A stretch of DNA of 64,000 bases, taken from the NCBI GenBank assembly GCA_003343885.1, contig QAKH01000036.1:1-64000 (forward strand), given 5' to 3'. The DNA comes from Clostridiales bacterium (lineage in GTDB: Bacteria; Bacillota; Clostridia; Oscillospirales; CAG-382). The notes beneath the pieces were generated by a model. The model was not told where the DNA came from. It did no database searches and worked only from the letters and a program-made list of their open reading frames with translations. Positions 42,696 through 51,642 of this stretch are shown here, piece after piece (position 1 is the first letter of the stretch; each line of letters begins with the position of its first letter). Position numbers and translations under genes: made by a program.

Positions 42696-43500
42696 GATTT
42701 CATCTCTCCCTTACATCATCTGGATACTGATTTTCACCATAATTCCGTTTATTCTGGTAATATGGTACGCTTTTACAGACAATCAGACAGGCGCTTTCAC
42801 TCTTGACAATGTTGTGAATTCAAGCTCCTATCTCCCCGTTCTGATAAAATCCGTTTCACTCGCTTTTATAGCAACGCTCATCTGTTTGCTTATAGCATAT
42901 CCGCTGGCTTACATTATGTCAAAAAAATCGGCTGCGGTTCAGCGTGCGTTTATGATGCTTATAATGCTTCCGATGTGGATGAACTTTCTCTTGCGCACCT
43001 ACGCATGGATGACTATTCTCGAAGACAACGGCATTATCAACAACATACTCGGATTTTTCGGACTGCCTGCCGCAAGGCTTATCAATACTTCCGGCGCCGT
43101 GGTTTTAGGAATGGTATACAACTACCTGCCCTTTATGATCCTTCCTCTTTTTTCCATAATGACAAAAATAGATAAGAGTGTCATAGAAGCCGCCCAAGAC
43201 CTCGGATGCAATCCCATAACCGTTATACGCAAGGTTGTTGTGCCGTTAAGCTTTCCCGGAATTGCAACAGGTATTACCATGACTTTTGTGCCGTGCGTGA
43301 GCACCTTCATTATATCAAGACTTTTGGGCGGAAGCGACTGTTATCTTATCGGCGACCTTATCGAGGAACAGTTTAAGCTAAAAGGCGTCGGTTTCCATGT
43401 CGGCTCGGCTACTTCCCTTGTACTCATGATAGTTGTGCTTATAAGCATGGGAATTCTAAACCAGTTTGACAGTGATGAAATGGAGGATTCGATAAAATGA
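42679..43500 (+). CDS. potB: Spermidine/putrescine ABC transporter permease PotB
   Basis: This 273-residue inner-membrane permease has six predicted segments. The EAA loop EAAQDLGCNPITVIRKVVVPLSFPGI contacts PotA. AGGAGGG lies within the end of potA, 8 bases before the ATG. The stop overlaps the potC start by 4 bases (ATGA). Confidence 0.95.
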   Translation: MKKNSKISSLPYIIWILIFTIIPFILVIWYAFTDNQTGAFTLDNVVNSSSYLPVLIKSVSLAFIATLICLLIAYPLAYIMSKKSAAVQRAFMMLIMLPMWMNFLLRTYAWMTILEDNGIINNILGFFGLPAARLINTSGAVVLGMVYNYLPFMILPLFSIMTKIDKSVIEAAQDLGCNPITVIRKVVVPLSFPGIATGITMTFVPCVSTFIISRLLGGSDCYLIGDLIEEQFKLKGVGFHVGSATSLVLMIVVLISMGILNQFDSDEMEDSIK

Positions 43501-44300
43501 AAAAGATGTTCTCCAAAGTATATACGGGAATTTGCTTTGCGTTCCTGTACGTACCGATAGCAGTGCTTATAGTCTTCTCCTTTAACACAAGCAAGGGAGC
43601 AACATGGACCGGTTTTACGACGAAATGGTATGCGGAATTGTTCCGCAATGAGGAAATTATTTCTTCATTCGTCAACACATTGATAGTTGCTCTTGCCGCT
43701 TCTGTCTTTGCCACAATTCTCGGAACAACTGCCGCTTTCGGTATGCACGGCATGAAAAAATTCTCCAAAAGCACCATGCGTACCATCACTTATATCCAGA
43801 TACTTAATCCTGAAATCGTAACCGGTATTTCTCTAATGCTCCTGTTTGCGTATTTCAAGTTTTCGTCCGGATTTTTGACGCTCATACTTGCGCATATTAC
43901 TTTCTGCGTTCCGACAGTAGTACTTAGCGTACTGCCGAAACTGCGGCAAATGAACGTAAGTCTTTACGAGGCTGCGATGGATCTCGGATGCAATCGTTTC
44001 CAAGCCTTTACAAAGGTTGTTATTCCGGAAATTATGCCGGGTATTGTGTCCGGATTCTTAATGGCTCTGACCTATTCGATAGACGATTTCGTAATAAGCT
44101 ATTTTACTTCCGGAACCACCTCTCAGACGCTGCCGGTCGTGATATACAGCATGACAAAAAAACAAGTTACACCGACGATATATGCGTTATCTACGCTTAT
44201 GTTTGTAGGCGTGCTTGCAGTTCTTATAATATACAATATTGTGGACATGCGTTTTGAGAACGAAAAGAAAAAAGCTGCAGGAGCAGCGAGAAAAGCGTAA
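43497..44300 (+). CDS. potC: Spermidine/putrescine ABC transporter permease PotC
   Basis: This 267-residue permease is the second half of the PotBC channel. It has six membrane segments and the EAA loop YEAAMDLGCNRFQAFTKVV. GGAGG stands 9 bases before the ATG, inside potB. The C-terminal tail is basic and cytoplasmic. It is followed by potD after 70 bases. Confidence 0.95.
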   Translation: MKKMFSKVYTGICFAFLYVPIAVLIVFSFNTSKGATWTGFTTKWYAELFRNEEIISSFVNTLIVALAASVFATILGTTAAFGMHGMKKFSKSTMRTITYIQILNPEIVTGISLMLLFAYFKFSSGFLTLILAHITFCVPTVVLSVLPKLRQMNVSLYEAAMDLGCNRFQAFTKVVIPEIMPGIVSGFLMALTYSIDDFVISYFTSGTTSQTLPVVIYSMTKKQVTPTIYALSTLMFVGVLAVLIIYNIVDMRFENEKKKAAGAARKA

Positions 44301-44370
44301 AATCGGCATGAAATTTCGTTGACTGCGGCAAAAGCCGCGGCAACTGAAAATAAAAAAGGAGAAACACAAA

Positions 44371-45576
44371 ATGAAAAAAGTATTATCAGCAATTACAACC
44401 GCTGTTATTGCGGCAGTTCTTCTGAGCGTCGGGATTTCCGCTCAGGTTGCGGTAGACGATGAAAGCTACTACGCAGCGTTCCGTGACAAGGGAATAACTC
44501 TTAATGTGTACAACTGGGGAGAATATATTTCCGACGGTACCGACGGAAGTCTCGATATTATTGAAGAATTTGAGAATATTTCAGGTATCACGGTAAACTA
44601 TACGCTGTTTGACACCAATGAAGATATGTATGCGAAGCTTGCACACGGCGGTTCTCAGTACGACATAATCATTCCGTCGGACTACATGATTGCGCGCCTT
44701 ATCGATGAAGATATGCTTGAAAAAATCGATTATAACAACATTCCGAACATCAAGTATATCGACGACAAGTACCGCTACACGGATTTTGACCCGAATGCCG
44801 AATATTCAGTACCGTATACCTGGGGCATGGTCGGACTTGTTTACAACACAAAGTACGTCACCGCAGAAGAGGCAAGTTCATGGGATGTGCTCTGGAACGA
44901 AAAATTCAAGGGCAAAGTGCTTATGTTCGGTAACAGCAGAGACGCTTTTGCGATTGCGCTTAAAAAGCTCGGCTATTCGTTAAACACTGAAAATCTTGAC
45001 GAAATAACCGAGGCTTCGGAAGCTCTTACTGCGCAGAAAGAAGTAAATCAGGCTTACGCTATGGACCAGACGTTTGACAAAATGGCAAACGAGAACGCTT
45101 ACGCCGCTCCGTACTACGCCGGCGACTGCCTTACCATGATGGAGCGAAACAGTGATCTCGCTTTCTCATATCCCAAAGAAGGCGTAAACAGATTTATCGA
45201 CTCTATCTGTATACCCAAGGGCACGCAGAACAAGCAGGCTGCCGAGGCGTTTATCAACTTCCTTTGTGAAACAGAAGTGGCTGTTGCAAACTGTGAGTAT
45301 ATTTCCTATTTTACTCCGCACACTGTTGCCGCAGAGCAGTTAGGCGTTGATGAGCGCATATACCCATCCGACGAGGTTATTTCAAATTCTGAAACGTTTG
45401 TTATGTTGGGCGATGAAGCAAATGCGCTCATGGAAGACCTGTGGTTAAAAATCCGCAGCACCTCGTCTTTTGACAGCACGATTTTCCCGTTGGCAATAAT
45501 AATCATTCTTGCGCTTGTTATATTTGTAATTTTGTATGTTGTCAGAAAACGCAAAAAGTCTAAAATTGATTACTAA
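44371..45576 (+). CDS. potD: Spermidine/putrescine-binding protein PotD with a C-terminal membrane anchor
   Basis: This 401-residue extracellular polyamine receptor has a signal peptide (residues 1-24) and the family pattern LNVYNWGEYISDG, YDIIIPSDYMIARLI, PYTWGMVGLVYN and AMDQTFDKM. Instead of a lipobox cysteine it ends in a membrane segment (about residues 371-392) followed by the basic tail RKRKKSK. The binding domain is therefore tethered by its C-terminus, which is an unusual arrangement for a substrate-binding protein. AAAGGAG precedes the ATG. Confidence 0.93.
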   Translation: MKKVLSAITTAVIAAVLLSVGISAQVAVDDESYYAAFRDKGITLNVYNWGEYISDGTDGSLDIIEEFENISGITVNYTLFDTNEDMYAKLAHGGSQYDIIIPSDYMIARLIDEDMLEKIDYNNIPNIKYIDDKYRYTDFDPNAEYSVPYTWGMVGLVYNTKYVTAEEASSWDVLWNEKFKGKVLMFGNSRDAFAIALKKLGYSLNTENLDEITEASEALTAQKEVNQAYAMDQTFDKMANENAYAAPYYAGDCLTMMERNSDLAFSYPKEGVNRFIDSICIPKGTQNKQAAEAFINFLCETEVAVANCEYISYFTPHTVAAEQLGVDERIYPSDEVISNSETFVMLGDEANALMEDLWLKIRSTSSFDSTIFPLAIIIILALVIFVILYVVRKRKKSKIDY

Positions 45577-45641
45577 TCGCATTACGCATTATTACCAGCA
45601 AAACTTTTTTTGAGATTTTAATATATTTATTACAAAAACAA

Positions 45642-45684
45642 AAAAGTAGATACATGGTGGTTTTCCATGTGTCTACTTTTATTT
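45642..45684 (+). terminator. Terminator of the potABCD operon
   Basis: AAAAGTAGATACATGG (45642-45657) and CCATGTGTCTACTTTT (45665-45680) form a 16-bp stem with one G-U-type mismatch, followed by ATTTTAC. Confidence 0.85.
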
Positions 45685-45696
45685 TACTACTTCACC

Positions 45697-45725
45697 TTGA
45701 AAAAGTTGTCTGAAAGTGGTATAAT
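45697..45725 (+). promoter_or_regulatory. Promoter of the YbaK-like gene
   Basis: TTGAAA (45697-45702), a 17-base spacer and TATAAT (45720-45725) lie 30 bases before the start codon. Confidence 0.75.
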
Positions 45726-45755
45726 TATGCAAGTAACAAATTCGGAGTGATACTG

Positions 45756-46235
45756 TTGACCAAAACCAACGCAATGCGACTGCTTGACGCAGCCGGAATA
45801 AAATATGAAACAAAAGAATACGAATACGACGAAAGCGACTTAACAGGACTGCACATAGCTAAAAGCATAGGGCTTGATCCGGATATGGTATTCAAAACTC
45901 TTGTCGCAAGAGCGGATAAAACTCCGTATGTAGTATTCTGCATACCTTGCGCATACGAGCTGGACTTGAAAAAATGCGCCCGAATGACAGGAAACAAGCG
46001 CATAGAATTAGTTGCTGTAAAAGAGTTACTGCCGCTTACGGGATACATTCGAGGCGGGTGTTCGCCGATTGGCATGAAAAAGCATTTTCCCACATTCATT
46101 GACGAAACGGCTCTGTTATTCGATAAAATCACCGTGAGCGCGGGAGTCAGAGGGTGTCAGCTCATTCTATCGCCGGAGGATTTAATACGGTATACAAATG
46201 CGCAAACATGTGATTTAACCGAAAATACAAACTGA
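45756..46235 (+). CDS. ybaK: YbaK/EbsC family aminoacyl-tRNA deacylase
   Basis: This 159-residue protein edits mischarged tRNA (Cys-tRNA-Pro in the E. coli family member). It has DPDMVFKTLVARADKT, the conserved VKELLPLTGYIRGGCSPIGMKK and AGVRGCQLILSPEDLI. GGAG at 45744-45747 selects TTG 45756 as the start; the longer frame from GTG 45747 overlaps the ribosome site. It is a single-gene unit with its own promoter and terminator. Confidence 0.9.
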   Translation: MTKTNAMRLLDAAGIKYETKEYEYDESDLTGLHIAKSIGLDPDMVFKTLVARADKTPYVVFCIPCAYELDLKKCARMTGNKRIELVAVKELLPLTGYIRGGCSPIGMKKHFPTFIDETALLFDKITVSAGVRGCQLILSPEDLIRYTNAQTCDLTENTN

Positions 46236-46246
46236 TACGAACGCAA

Positions 46247-46276
46247 AAAAAGCACGCTGTCAAAACAGCGTGCTTT
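46247..46276. terminator. Bidirectional terminator between ybaK and dapL
   Basis: AAAGCACGCTGT and ACAGCGTGCTTT form a perfect 12-bp stem with a CAAA loop, with A-rich sequence on the left for the minus direction. Confidence 0.8.
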
Positions 46277-46292
46277 AGTATTAAAAAAATAA

Positions 46293-47477
46293 TTACTTTT
46301 GAGAAGCTTTAATTATTCTGTTTACCGCTTCTACAACATTTTCTCTTGAATTGAATGCGGTAAGACGGAAGAATCCCTCGCCGTTAATACCGAATCCCTC
46401 GCCCGGCGTTCCGACGACGTTTGCCTTTTCCAAAAGGAAGTCAAAGTATTCCCATGACTTCATACCGTCCGGGCACTTAAGCCATATATAAGGTGAATTT
46501 TTGCCGCCGGTATGCCAAATGCCTACCTTACTTAAAGCGTCGGAAACAATAGCGGCGTTTTCCATGTAGTAATCAATATTTTCCTTTATCTGCTTTCTGC
46601 CCTCTTCACTGAACACAGCGGCGGCGCCTTTCTGGATAATATACGGCACTCCGTTGAACTTTGTGGTCTGGCGTCTTAACCAAAGCTTATTAAGCGACAC
46701 GCCTTCAAAAACAAGGTCATGCGGTACAACTGTATATCCGCAGCGAGTTCCGGTAAAGCCTGCTGTTTTAGAGAATGAGCAGAATTCTATAACGCATTTC
46801 TTTGCACCTTCTATCTGATAGATGCTTGTCGGCAGGCTCTCGTCACGAATGAATGCTTCATACGCCGAATCAAAAAGAATGAGGGCGTTCATGGACACCG
46901 CGTAATCAATCCACACCTTGAGCTGCTCTGCGTTATAAACGGCGCCTGTGGGGTTGTTGGGAGAACACATGTAAATTATATCAGCCTTAACCGAGCTGTC
47001 GGGCATAGGAAGAAAGTCGTTTTCCTTGGTTGCGTTGGCATACACAATTTTTCTTCCCGCCATAGTATTTGTGTCAACATAAACCGGATAAACCGGATCG
47101 GGGATAAGCACGGTATTGTCCACCGAGAAGATATCGAGAATATTTCCAAGGTCGCTCTTTGCTCCGTCAGAAACGAATATTTCCTCCGACTGGAGAGACA
47201 CACCTTTTTGCTCGTAATACACGCGAATTTCTTCCTTCAGGAAATCATATCCCTGCTCCGGACCGTAGCCGTGAAAAGTTTCTTTCACGCCCATCTCCTC
47301 TGACGCCGCTTTCAGTGCGTCAACAACTGCCGGCACAAGCGGAAGCGTTACGTCGCCGATACCGAGGCGTATAATGGAAGCGTTCGGGTTTTCCTTGGAA
47401 AACGCCGCTACCTTTTTTGATATGGTAGAAAAAAGGTAACTTTCTTTTAACTGCAAATAATTCTTATTAACTTTCAT
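46293..47477 (-). CDS. dapL: LL-diaminopimelate aminotransferase
   Basis: DapL converts tetrahydrodipicolinate directly to LL-diaminopimelate, bypassing the succinylase and acetylase branches of lysine and peptidoglycan precursor synthesis. The 394-residue PLP enzyme has the substrate pattern RLGIGDVTLPLVPAV, CSPNNPTGAVY and the PLP lysine loop SFSKTAGFTGTRCGY. AAAAAGGAG precedes the ATG. It is followed by dapF, which uses its product; the two are on the same strand, 91 bases apart. Confidence 0.96.
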   Translation of the reverse strand: MKVNKNYLQLKESYLFSTISKKVAAFSKENPNASIIRLGIGDVTLPLVPAVVDALKAASEEMGVKETFHGYGPEQGYDFLKEEIRVYYEQKGVSLQSEEIFVSDGAKSDLGNILDIFSVDNTVLIPDPVYPVYVDTNTMAGRKIVYANATKENDFLPMPDSSVKADIIYMCSPNNPTGAVYNAEQLKVWIDYAVSMNALILFDSAYEAFIRDESLPTSIYQIEGAKKCVIEFCSFSKTAGFTGTRCGYTVVPHDLVFEGVSLNKLWLRRQTTKFNGVPYIIQKGAAAVFSEEGRKQIKENIDYYMENAAIVSDALSKVGIWHTGGKNSPYIWLKCPDGMKSWEYFDFLLEKANVVGTPGEGFGINGEGFFRLTAFNSRENVVEAVNRIIKASQK

Positions 47478-47543
47478 GCTCTGTAAAACTCCTTTTTTGG
47501 TATTGTCAGTCTGTTAGGTCAGTACCTGCCATTCTGTCAGCCG

Positions 47544-47575
47544 GTCAGTCAGTCGGTCTGTCAGTCTGTCAGTCG
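47544..47575. repeat. GTCN tetranucleotide repeat at the 3' end of dapF
   Basis: Eight consecutive GTCN units (GTCA, GTCA, GTCG, GTCT, GTCA, GTCT, GTCA, GTCG) run from 47544 to 47575. They cross the dapF stop codon at 47569-47571. Looser GTCAG copies continue to about 47504. This is an imperfect microsatellite, and slippage could alter the end of DapF or the dapF-dapL gap. Confidence 0.7.
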
Positions 47576-48417
47576 TCGGCAAGCTCGCCGGTAAAGGAAA
47601 CAGTCGCCGCTCCGGTCATGAATACTGCGTCGTCCGTGTAGTTTATTGTAAGATCTCCGCCGACAAGCTTGACGGTTATATCTTCTCCCTTTTTGCAGTA
47701 ACCGTTAAGGCAGGCTGCAACTGCAGAGGCGCAGGCGCCCGTTCCGCAGGCAAGCGTTTCGCCGCTTCCGCGCTCCCACACTCTCATTTTTAAGGTATGC
47801 GAATCAAGCACGTTTATAAATTCCGTATTCACTCTTTCCGGAAACAGCTCAGAAAACTCAAATTTCGGTCCTATTTCCTCAAGAGGTATTTTTGCGACGT
47901 CAATATCGGTAAATATCACGCAGTGCGGATTTCCCATCGACACGCATGTAACCTCGTAGTCTTTTCCGTCAACCGTCATTTTTCTTTTTACAGCGGTGTC
48001 GCCGTCAAAATTTACGGGAATTTCCGAAGGCTTCAGTATCGCCTTTCCCATATCCACCTTTACTTTTTCGACAAGTCCGTCAGATCCTGTGAAAAGGTCA
48101 AGTATTTTTATTCCGGACAGCGTTTCAACAGTCAAAGTGTTTTTCTTAACTATTCCGTTGTCGTACAGATACTTTCCTATGCACCTGATAGCGTTTCCGC
48201 ACATTTTTCCCTCACTGCCGTCAAGGTTGAACATTCTCATCTTCGCGTCAGCCTTGTCAGACGGGCAGATGAGAACTATTCCGTCACCGCCCACGCCGAA
48301 ATGACGGTCAGACAGCTTTATGGAAAGCTGTTCGGGATTTTCGATTTTCTGCTCAAAGCAGTTGAAGTATATATAGTCGTTTCCGCATCCGTGCATTTTT
48401 GTAAATTTAAGTCCCAT
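47569..48417 (-). CDS. dapF: Diaminopimelate epimerase
   Basis: DapF converts LL- to meso-diaminopimelate, the peptidoglycan cross-linking residue and lysine precursor. It has the catalytic cysteine in KMCGNAIRC (Cys73) and the partner cysteine in the LACGTGACA motif, with MHGCGNDYIYF near the start. ATG 48417 gives 282 residues, the family length; a TTG two codons upstream with AAAGG is equally possible. The 3' end lies inside a GTCN repeat. DapL acts immediately before it in the pathway. Confidence 0.96.
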   Translation of the reverse strand: MGLKFTKMHGCGNDYIYFNCFEQKIENPEQLSIKLSDRHFGVGGDGIVLICPSDKADAKMRMFNLDGSEGKMCGNAIRCIGKYLYDNGIVKKNTLTVETLSGIKILDLFTGSDGLVEKVKVDMGKAILKPSEIPVNFDGDTAVKRKMTVDGKDYEVTCVSMGNPHCVIFTDIDVAKIPLEEIGPKFEFSELFPERVNTEFINVLDSHTLKMRVWERGSGETLACGTGACASAVAACLNGYCKKGEDITVKLVGGDLTINYTDDAVFMTGAATVSFTGELADD

Positions 48418-48503
48418 AGCCAAGTGCAAACCTTTCCGTGTTTTACAAAAGTGTCTTGCCGCATTTACGTAAGACACTTAATATATTATCTGATTATTTT
48501 ACT

Positions 48504-49787
48504 TTATTTTACCTCAATATAAGCTTCTCTGCTTGCGCCGACAGAAATATACTTTATATTGCATCCTACCTTCTCGGCGATATAATCAACATATTTTCTT
48601 GCGTTTTCCGGAAGCTCATCCTTTGTACGGCATGCGGAAATGTCGCACTTCCAGCCGTCAAGGTATTCATATACCGGTTTTGCTATATCAAGTCTTAATC
48701 CGCTCGGGAATTCCGTCGTTATCTCACCGTCGATATCATACGCAACGCAAACCGGTATTTTGTTCATGTATGAGAGGACGTCAAGCTTTGTGAGCGCAAC
48801 TTCGTCAGCGCCCTGGAGAATAACTCCGTATTTTGACGCAACGACGTCAAAAGCTCCCACTTCTCTGGGACGTCCGGTTGCGGCACCGTATTCGCCGCCG
48901 GCTTTTCTCAGTTCCTCCGCCTCTTCGCCGCTCATGCGCACGGTAAACGGGCCTGCTCCGACGCAGGTTGAGTAAGCTTTCATAATACCTATGCTCTTAT
49001 CAAGCTTTATGCCGGGTATTCCGCTTCCGATAGGAGCGTATGCGGCAATTGTTGAAGATGAAGACGTATACGGATATATTCCGAAATCTATATCTCTGAG
49101 CGCCCCGAGCTGTGCTTCAAAAATTATGTTTTTACCCTCGTTGTGAGCTTTTCTGAGGTACGCGCCGCAGTCGCACACGTATTCCTTTAACGGACCGCCG
49201 TACTCGTGCAGCCACGCCATAATATCATCGGGATTTACCGGTTCGGCATTATATCCGCCCTGTATGAGCAAATTCTTATACGCAACAATGTTTGTTACTT
49301 TTTCACGCAAATCATCTTCAAAAAACAGGTCAGACATGCGAATGGTCTTCTTCAGGTATTTATCGCCGTAAACGGGTGCTATTCCTCGTCTTGTCGAGCC
49401 ATAGGGTTTTCCTGTTACACGGGTAAGACGCTCCTCTTCGAGTCTGTCAAGGTCTACGTGGTACGGCATAACGATAGTAGCTTTATCGCTAATCTTGAGA
49501 TTTTCCGGAGAAATGCTTATTCCTCTGCCGGTAAGATTTTTCATTTCGCCTATGAGGTGTTTCAGGTCGATTACCATGCCGTTGCCCATAATATTTACTA
49601 CATTTTTTCTGAAAATACCCGACGGCAGAAGATTGAGCTTAAATTCACCGAACTCGTTGATAACGGTGTGACCGGCATTGTTGCCGCCCTGATATCTTGC
49701 GACGATGTCGGCGTTTTCTGAGAGAAGATCGACCATACGGCCTTTTCCTTCATCTCCCCAGTTGATTCCGGAAATTGCTGTTAACAT
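48504..49787 (-). CDS. purA: Adenylosuccinate synthetase
   Basis: PurA joins IMP and aspartate with GTP in AMP synthesis. The 427-residue enzyme has INWGDEGKGRMVD, NAGHTV, GSTRRGIAP and TGRPREVGAFD in their usual order. ATG 49787 with AAAGGA about 9 bases upstream is preferred over a longer open frame, and matches the standard MLTAI start of the family. Confidence 0.97.
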   Translation of the reverse strand: MLTAISGINWGDEGKGRMVDLLSENADIVARYQGGNNAGHTVINEFGEFKLNLLPSGIFRKNVVNIMGNGMVIDLKHLIGEMKNLTGRGISISPENLKISDKATIVMPYHVDLDRLEEERLTRVTGKPYGSTRRGIAPVYGDKYLKKTIRMSDLFFEDDLREKVTNIVAYKNLLIQGGYNAEPVNPDDIMAWLHEYGGPLKEYVCDCGAYLRKAHNEGKNIIFEAQLGALRDIDFGIYPYTSSSSTIAAYAPIGSGIPGIKLDKSIGIMKAYSTCVGAGPFTVRMSGEEAEELRKAGGEYGAATGRPREVGAFDVVASKYGVILQGADEVALTKLDVLSYMNKIPVCVAYDIDGEITTEFPSGLRLDIAKPVYEYLDGWKCDISACRTKDELPENARKYVDYIAEKVGCNIKYISVGASREAYIEVK

Positions 49788-50001
49788 AGATTGACATTCC
49801 TTTCGTGAAAAACAAATGAATTTGACACACAAAAATGAAAATTTGACAAAAATACACAGTTATTTCATAGGCAAATTTACATTTTATTATATAATAGCAG
49901 TAGTTAAATGTCAATAACTGTACGGTCGAATTTACACGCTGTTTATACGCTTTGAAAAAAGTGTCAAAAATTTCTTTAATCCGCTTTGGGAGATGGTAAA
50001 T

Positions 50002-50346
50002 ATGTTCAAAAAAATAGCAGGTCTTTTCGGTGCCGGGAACTCCGAACGGTCGGTAAACCGCCGCATTGCCGAAAAGCTTCACGACATGCCTTTCAAATAT
50101 ATAAGCGAAAAAGACGAGTCCGGAGAAGAAATTATTATAGGGCGAGCCGGGCACATAAACCTATTAGGTGAAAAAAGGTCCCAGATGTGCGCAACCTGCG
50201 GAGTTAAAACAATTTTCCGGCTTGATGTTGACGAGATGAAAATCTGGGAATTCATGAGCCTTGACGGATGTGTCATAAATTTTACCGATCTTGACACCGG
50301 TAAAAAAAGAAATATTTCAGTGTATTACGACAAGCATCTTTCTTGA
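50002..50346 (+). CDS. Small protein of unknown function
   Basis: I do not recognise this 114-residue protein. It begins with a short amphipathic stretch (MFKKIAGLFGAG) and is otherwise soluble and charged, with one CATCG pair of cysteines near residue 70. No signal or membrane segment is clear. GGGAGAT lies 8 bases before ATG 50002, and codon use looks like its neighbours, so it is probably real. It is divergent from purA and lies upstream of rseP. Confidence 0.6.
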   Translation: MFKKIAGLFGAGNSERSVNRRIAEKLHDMPFKYISEKDESGEEIIIGRAGHINLLGEKRSQMCATCGVKTIFRLDVDEMKIWEFMSLDGCVINFTDLDTGKKRNISVYYDKHLS

Positions 50347-50556
50347 GTCCCCCGCAATATATGTTTGCTTTATCTGTAACTGTCTGCTTTTCAAGGCTAA
50401 TATTAACGAAAAGTTCAAATAAAATCGCGTGAAAGTATTATAATAAATGTTAATAAGTATTTTTTGAGAATTGTATTGATATTGCGGCTTTTTTATACCT
50501 GAAAAGCATATGTTTGTATGTACGGGCAGTGCTTACGTAACGGAGGTAATTTGTTT

Positions 50557-51612
50557 ATGACGTTTTTATACATTCTTCTCGGAATCTTCGTATTCGGAAT
50601 AATAATCCTTATCCATGAGCTCGGGCATTTCATGTTTGCCAAGCTCTTCAAGGTCGGCATAGAAGAATTTGCCATAGGCATGGGGCCAAAGCTTGTTTCA
50701 AAAATCGGAAAAGACGGCGTCAGATACGCCCTTCGCCTTATACCTATGGGTGGTTTTGTCAGCATGGTCGGCGAAGATGAGGACGTTGACGACGAACGGG
50801 CGCTTAGCAGAAAGCCTGTCTGGCAGAGAATGATAATAGTCGCCGCAGGAGCGTTTATGAACATTGTGCTCGGATTTGTGCTGATGGCTGTTGTCATAAT
50901 ATTTTTCAAAAATATATATTCCACCACTATTTCGGGCTTTGCTTACTACGATGATAGCGGAAAGCTTGCGTACTGCGAAGAAAAGTACGGCATGCAGGTC
51001 GGCGACACCATTTTAAAGATAGGCGACAGAAAAATCAACGTCAGAGAAGATTTCATCTATGAGGTAATGTTTTTGGCAGACACCCCGACTGACGTGACGG
51101 TAAAGCGTGACGGGGAGAAGGTAGTAATTCCGGACGTTGTGTTCGACACGTACACGGAAAGCGGCATAACCTTCGGAGACGCCGGATATATCATCACGAC
51201 AAGGCTTGAAAAAACGTTTCCCGAAGTAATAAAGCAGTCGGTTTGTCAATCCGTTTCGGCAATCCGGATGTTATGGGTATCGATATTAAACACGTTCAAG
51301 GGCGAATACGGAACAGAGGCTCTGTCGGGGCCTGTCGGAGTTATTGACCAGGTGGAGCAAACCGTTTCTTACGGCTGGGACGCTTTTCTTTTCCTTGCGG
51401 TTATAATAACGCTAAACGTAGGAATAGTCAATCTTCTGCCGATTCCGGCACTTGACGGAGGGCGTTTGTTCTTCATGCTTATTGAGCTTATACGCGGAAA
51501 ACCGATAAATCCGAAATACGAAGGGTATGTTCACGCGGCAGGATTTGTGATTCTTATCGGCCTTATGCTGTTTGTGACATACAACGATATTGTGCGCATA
51601 TTTACAAGATAG
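50557..51612 (+). CDS. rseP: RIP metalloprotease RseP (site-2 protease)
   Basis: This 351-residue M50 intramembrane protease has the zinc motif HELGHF in the first segment (residues about 20-25), a PDZ domain between the first and second halves (KYGMQVGDTILKIGD), and the third zinc ligand in PIPALDGGRLFF. It cleaves anti-sigma factors and signal peptide remnants in the membrane. ATG 50557 with GGAGGT 9 bases upstream is chosen over the longer frame. The pair rseP-ispG is conserved in many Firmicutes, where dxr usually precedes it; here it does not. Confidence 0.95.
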   Translation: MTFLYILLGIFVFGIIILIHELGHFMFAKLFKVGIEEFAIGMGPKLVSKIGKDGVRYALRLIPMGGFVSMVGEDEDVDDERALSRKPVWQRMIIVAAGAFMNIVLGFVLMAVVIIFFKNIYSTTISGFAYYDDSGKLAYCEEKYGMQVGDTILKIGDRKINVREDFIYEVMFLADTPTDVTVKRDGEKVVIPDVVFDTYTESGITFGDAGYIITTRLEKTFPEVIKQSVCQSVSAIRMLWVSILNTFKGEYGTEALSGPVGVIDQVEQTVSYGWDAFLFLAVIITLNVGIVNLLPIPALDGGRLFFMLIELIRGKPINPKYEGYVHAAGFVILIGLMLFVTYNDIVRIFTR

Positions 51613-51642
51613 CGCCTGACTTTCACAAGGGAGGTACTAAGG

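Noticed and set aside
47478..47568. Lysine riboswitch between dapF and dapL
   Set aside because: The 91-base gap is too short for a lysine riboswitch, and holds only the repeat tract and a ribosome site.
47544..47575. CRISPR-like repeat array near dapF
   Set aside because: The units are 4 bases long and contiguous with no spacers, so this is a microsatellite.
47797..48522. 241-residue plus-strand open frame over dapF
   Set aside because: It is a shadow of dapF on the other strand with no supporting signals.
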